Shown: piece by piece, positions 31,095 through 33,363 of the stretch
How the letters are laid out: every line of letters begins with the position of its first letter
How positions within the stretch are numbered: position 1 is the stretch's first letter
Made by a program: the position numbers and the translations under genes
The notes under the pieces: generated by a model
The model's input: only the letters and a program-made list of their open reading frames with translations
What the model was told of the DNA's origin: nothing
Database searches by the model: none
Assembly: GCA_016200345.1 (NCBI GenBank)
Contig: JACQEX010000059.1
Span: 1-33,363, forward strand
DNA from: Nitrospinota bacterium
Lineage (GTDB): Bacteria > Nitrospinota_A > UBA7883 > JACRGQ01
DNA length: 33,363 nucleotides
Direction of reading: 5' to 3'

Positions 31095-31189
31095 ACCACG
31101 AAAGACACGAAAAAACACGAAAAATTTAGGTTTAAGAGGGACTGAAAAGAACAGCCCCCTTTTCGTGAGCTTTCGTGCTTTTCGTGGTT
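31093..31189. repeat. TTTCGTG inverted-repeat element between convergent genes (copy 2)
   Basis: Left side: AAACCACGAAAGACACGAAA and a further ACACGAAAAA (31093-31124). Right side: CTTTTCGTGAGCTTTCGTGC and TTTTCGTGGTT (31157-31189). The two sides pair as a long imperfect hairpin. As with copy 1, it fills the whole space between a plus-strand stop (glgP) and a minus-strand stop (parE), so it is a candidate bidirectional terminator. Confidence 0.72.
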
Positions 31190-31195
31190 GAAGCG

Positions 31196-33085
31196 TCAGA
31201 CGTCGAGGTCGAAGCCGGCCGCGTTTTCTTGAATGAACTTAAACCTGGCTCCGGAGTCTTTCCCCATCAGTCCCTGAAAAGTCTCCTCGGTCTCCTTTTC
31301 GTCCACCAGCGTGACGCGCAGGAGCCGTCTTTTCGAGACCTCCATCGTGGTCTCTTTCAGCACGGACATTGGCATTTCGCCAAGTCCCTTAAAGCGCGAG
31401 ACCTCCAGTTTGCGGTGCTTGTATTTCGCGAGAAGTTTCTCCTTCTCCGCGTCGTCGGCCGCGTAGAACGCCTCCTTGCCCATCTCTATCCGGTATAGCG
31501 GTGGACAGCTTAGGTAGATGTGCCCGTGGTCTATCAACCGCCTCATGTTGCGGTAAAAGAACGTGAGCAACAGCGCGCTTATGTGGGCGCCGTCGACGTC
31601 CGCGTCGGTCATGATTATAACCTTGCCATACCTCAGCTTGCCGATGTCGAATGTCGCCCCGATGCCGGTGCCGATGGAAAGGACCAGCGCCTGAATCTCC
31701 GCGTTGGCCTTCAGCTTTTCGTCGCCGGCGTTTTCCACGTTCAGAATTTTTCCGCGCAGGGGGAGAATCGCCTGCGTCTTGCGGTCGCGCGCCTGTTTGC
31801 TGGAGCCGCCCGCCGAGTCCCCCTCCACGATGAAAAGCTCGGACTCGTCCGGGTCGGTCGAGGAGCAGTCGGCCAGCTTTCCCGGAAGGGTCAGCCTGTG
31901 CGATATCGCCCCCTTGCGGTGGACCTCCTCCCTCGCCGCGCGCGAGGCCATGCGGGCGCGGGCCGAAAGCTCCACCCTCGCCAGTAGCACGTCCGCCACG
32001 GAAGGATTCTCGATTAGATATTTTTCAAACGCAGGGCGGACTATCGCCTCCACCTGCGTCGCCGTCTCCGGCGTGTTAAGCCTGTCTTTGGTCTGTCCTT
32101 GGAATTGCGGTTGCTCCACAAGCACCGAAAGAATGGCGGTGAGCCCCTCCCTCGCGTCGTCCCCGGTAATCGGCGTCGCCTTTCCCTTGGGGGCCTTGCG
32201 CTCCATTACGTCGCGGATTGTCTTTACTATGGCGTTGCGAAGTCCGTTCTCGTGCGTTCCGCCGTCCACCGTCGCTATGGAGTTGCAGTAGCTCTCCACG
32301 CGGGACTCGGTGCGCTCGGTCCACTGAATGGCCGCCTCGCATTTGATGGGGGTGTCCACGCTTACGAAAAACGGCGCGGGCATTACCCCCTTTTGCGCCC
32401 CGAGGACTTTTGTGATGTAGTCCAAAATTCCATTTTCAAAATGAAAATGTTTTTTATCCCCCGTGCGGGCGTCGGCAACGCTTATTTTCAGGCCGCGATT
32501 GATGAACGCCTTTGTCTCGGCCCTGTCGCAGATGGTCTTGAAGTTAAACTTGGGCTTTCCAAAAATCTGCTTGTCGGCCACGAAATGAACGCTTGTGCCG
32601 CGCTCCCTCGTGGCGCCGCGTTTTTTAAGGTCAGCCAGCGGCTTGCCGCGCGAGTAGCTTTGGGTGTATTCGAAGCCGTCCCTTTTTACCGTCACGTCCA
32701 GTCGCTCGGAAAGCGCGTTTACGACCGAGATGCCGACCCCGTGCAGACCGCCGGAGGAGGAGTAGCTCTTGTTGTGGAACTTCGCCCCCGCGTGAAGCGT
32801 GCACATGATGATTTCAAGCGCGGGCCTTTTTAGCTTCTCGTGCTTGTCCACCGGTATTCCGCGCCCGTCGTCGGATACGGAGACGGCGTCGTCGGCGGTG
32901 ATGGTGATGTCTATTTTTTTGCAGTGGCCGTTTATCGCCTCGTCCACGGAATTGTCAACGGCCTCCCACACCAAATGGTGAAGACCGGTGCTGTCGGTGC
33001 CGCCGATGTACATCCCGGGGCGGACGCGAACCGGCTCCAACCCCTCTAGAACGGTTATGTCCTTAGCCGTATAGTTGTCAGCCAC
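31196..33085 (-). CDS. parE: Type IIA DNA topoisomerase subunit B (ParE/GyrB)
   Basis: A 629-residue ATPase/TOPRIM subunit. The GHKL ATPase motifs are DNSVDEAINGH, SDDGRGIPVD and GGLHGVGISVVNALS. The TOPRIM part has EGDSAGGSSKQARDRKTQAI and the metal triad region TDADVDGAHI. The C-terminus has RFKGLGEM. Length and the sequence PPLYRIEMGKEAFYA fit ParE; LPLRGKILNVENA is compatible with GyrB, so the two cannot be fully separated. The start is GTG at 33085 (reading MADNYTAKDITVLEG), overlapping the parC 3' end by eight bases. That parC-parE order favours topoisomerase IV. Confidence 0.85.
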   Translation of the reverse strand: MADNYTAKDITVLEGLEPVRVRPGMYIGGTDSTGLHHLVWEAVDNSVDEAINGHCKKIDITITADDAVSVSDDGRGIPVDKHEKLKRPALEIIMCTLHAGAKFHNKSYSSSGGLHGVGISVVNALSERLDVTVKRDGFEYTQSYSRGKPLADLKKRGATRERGTSVHFVADKQIFGKPKFNFKTICDRAETKAFINRGLKISVADARTGDKKHFHFENGILDYITKVLGAQKGVMPAPFFVSVDTPIKCEAAIQWTERTESRVESYCNSIATVDGGTHENGLRNAIVKTIRDVMERKAPKGKATPITGDDAREGLTAILSVLVEQPQFQGQTKDRLNTPETATQVEAIVRPAFEKYLIENPSVADVLLARVELSARARMASRAAREEVHRKGAISHRLTLPGKLADCSSTDPDESELFIVEGDSAGGSSKQARDRKTQAILPLRGKILNVENAGDEKLKANAEIQALVLSIGTGIGATFDIGKLRYGKVIIMTDADVDGAHISALLLTFFYRNMRRLIDHGHIYLSCPPLYRIEMGKEAFYAADDAEKEKLLAKYKHRKLEVSRFKGLGEMPMSVLKETTMEVSKRRLLRVTLVDEKETEETFQGLMGKDSGARFKFIQENAAGFDLDV

Positions 33086-33363
33086 GCGCGACTCCGATTA
33101 ATTTCTTTTTTGGCCCGCCGTATGCCCTGCCAGAGCCGGCCCTCGCGCCGAGCTCCATGGAGGAGACTTTTACCGCGTCGTCCTTGCCGGCGGAGAACAT
33201 GAACGTAAGCACGTCCCCCTTCGCCACGTTTCTTGCCGTTAAAACCTTCTCTCCCTCGTGCAGTTTGATTAGGCGCACGCCGCCGCCCGGCCCGGTGAGA
33301 ACGGGCACCTCGTCCGCCTTGAACAAAAGCCCCTTTCCGCCGTTGTGCGCGACGTACAAAAGC
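33078..33363 (-). CDS. parC: Type IIA DNA topoisomerase subunit A (ParC/GyrA), C-terminal part, truncated by window edge
   Basis: The last 95 or so residues of a ParC/GyrA-type subunit. They show the beta-pinwheel pattern of the C-terminal DNA-wrapping domain (KGLLFKADEVPVLTGPGGGV; RLIKLHEGEKVLTARNV). The frame runs off the window at 33363, so the breakage-reunion domain with its catalytic Tyr cannot be seen. The stop (33078-33080) lies just inside the parE start, which indicates translational coupling. The GyrA-box region is out of view, so ParC and GyrA cannot be separated from this piece; the gene order suggests ParC. Confidence 0.78.
   Translation of the reverse strand, partial: LLYVAHNGGKGLLFKADEVPVLTGPGGGVRLIKLHEGEKVLTARNVAKGDVLTFMFSAGKDDAVKVSSMELGARAGSGRAYGGPKKKLIGVARG

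Overview
The window looks like a chromosomal segment of a Gram-negative, motile, piliated bacterium. Evidence for this: a system I cytochrome c maturation operon (ccmABDC), type IV pilus genes, a FliN rotor protein, ComEC, a DksA-type zinc-finger protein, DUF1844 and a ParC/ParE-type topoisomerase pair. The gene mix and the MJ0042-type zinc ribbons recall Deltaproteobacteria- or Nitrospinota-like lineages, but there is no rRNA or other marker to settle it. Most genes are GC-rich; the exception is an AT-richer stretch at about 25.3-27.3 kb.

Layout. 1-3588 (+): 3' end of cinA, then ccmA-ccmB-ccmD-ccmC, a divergent HD-GYP protein and a small helical protein. 3589-3796: an inverted-repeat element between convergent genes. 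3797-7609 (-): a secreted acid-phosphatase/phospholipase C-like phosphoesterase followed by comEC. 7642-12810 (+): truA-trpE-gpsA-larB-larC, tightly packed with ATGA or TAATG overlaps. 12811-13500: no intact gene, only repeats and broken pieces of phage-type genes (Bro-N, RhuM). 13501-15747 (-): a 748-residue membrane protein with a zinc ribbon, about eleven QDDIDALF-type peptides and a possible FliL-like outer domain. 16137-16796 (+): a membrane-anchored lytic transglycosylase behind a strong promoter and a structured leader. 17437-22550 (+): pilT, a zinc-ribbon/receiver-like protein, a cyclic-nucleotide-binding protein, pilC and pilS. 22704-24986 (+): dksA-like, rpoZ, DUF1844, fliN, ksgA. 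24987-27942: a repeat-rich insertion zone. 27943-28353 (+): an excisionase-like HTH gene. 28533-31094 (+): glgP. 31196-33363 (-): parC (partial) and parE.

The most unusual part is 24889-27836. The last 90 bases of ksgA, including almost all of its C-terminal coding sequence, are repeated with one mismatch 2.86 kb downstream. Between the copies lie three orphan genes for small exported proteins, two of them behind duplicated promoter segments. The zone also holds minus-strand remnants of two partner families: a TcmP (three-Cys-motif partner) fragment and the C-terminus of a Gp37/Gp68-type (DUF5131) protein. Both remnants break exactly at copies of a palindromic element whose arms begin GGGGTCAGACC. 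A third copy cuts a Bro-N gene at 13.2 kb and a related palindrome lies at 16.9 kb, so this element family has marked most of the gene wreckage in the window.

The second notable item is the 748-residue protein. Its repeated peptides resemble the CheY-binding N-terminal peptide of FliM, and its C-terminal domain is laid out like FliL, which suggests, as inference only, a link to the flagellar motor or chemotaxis.
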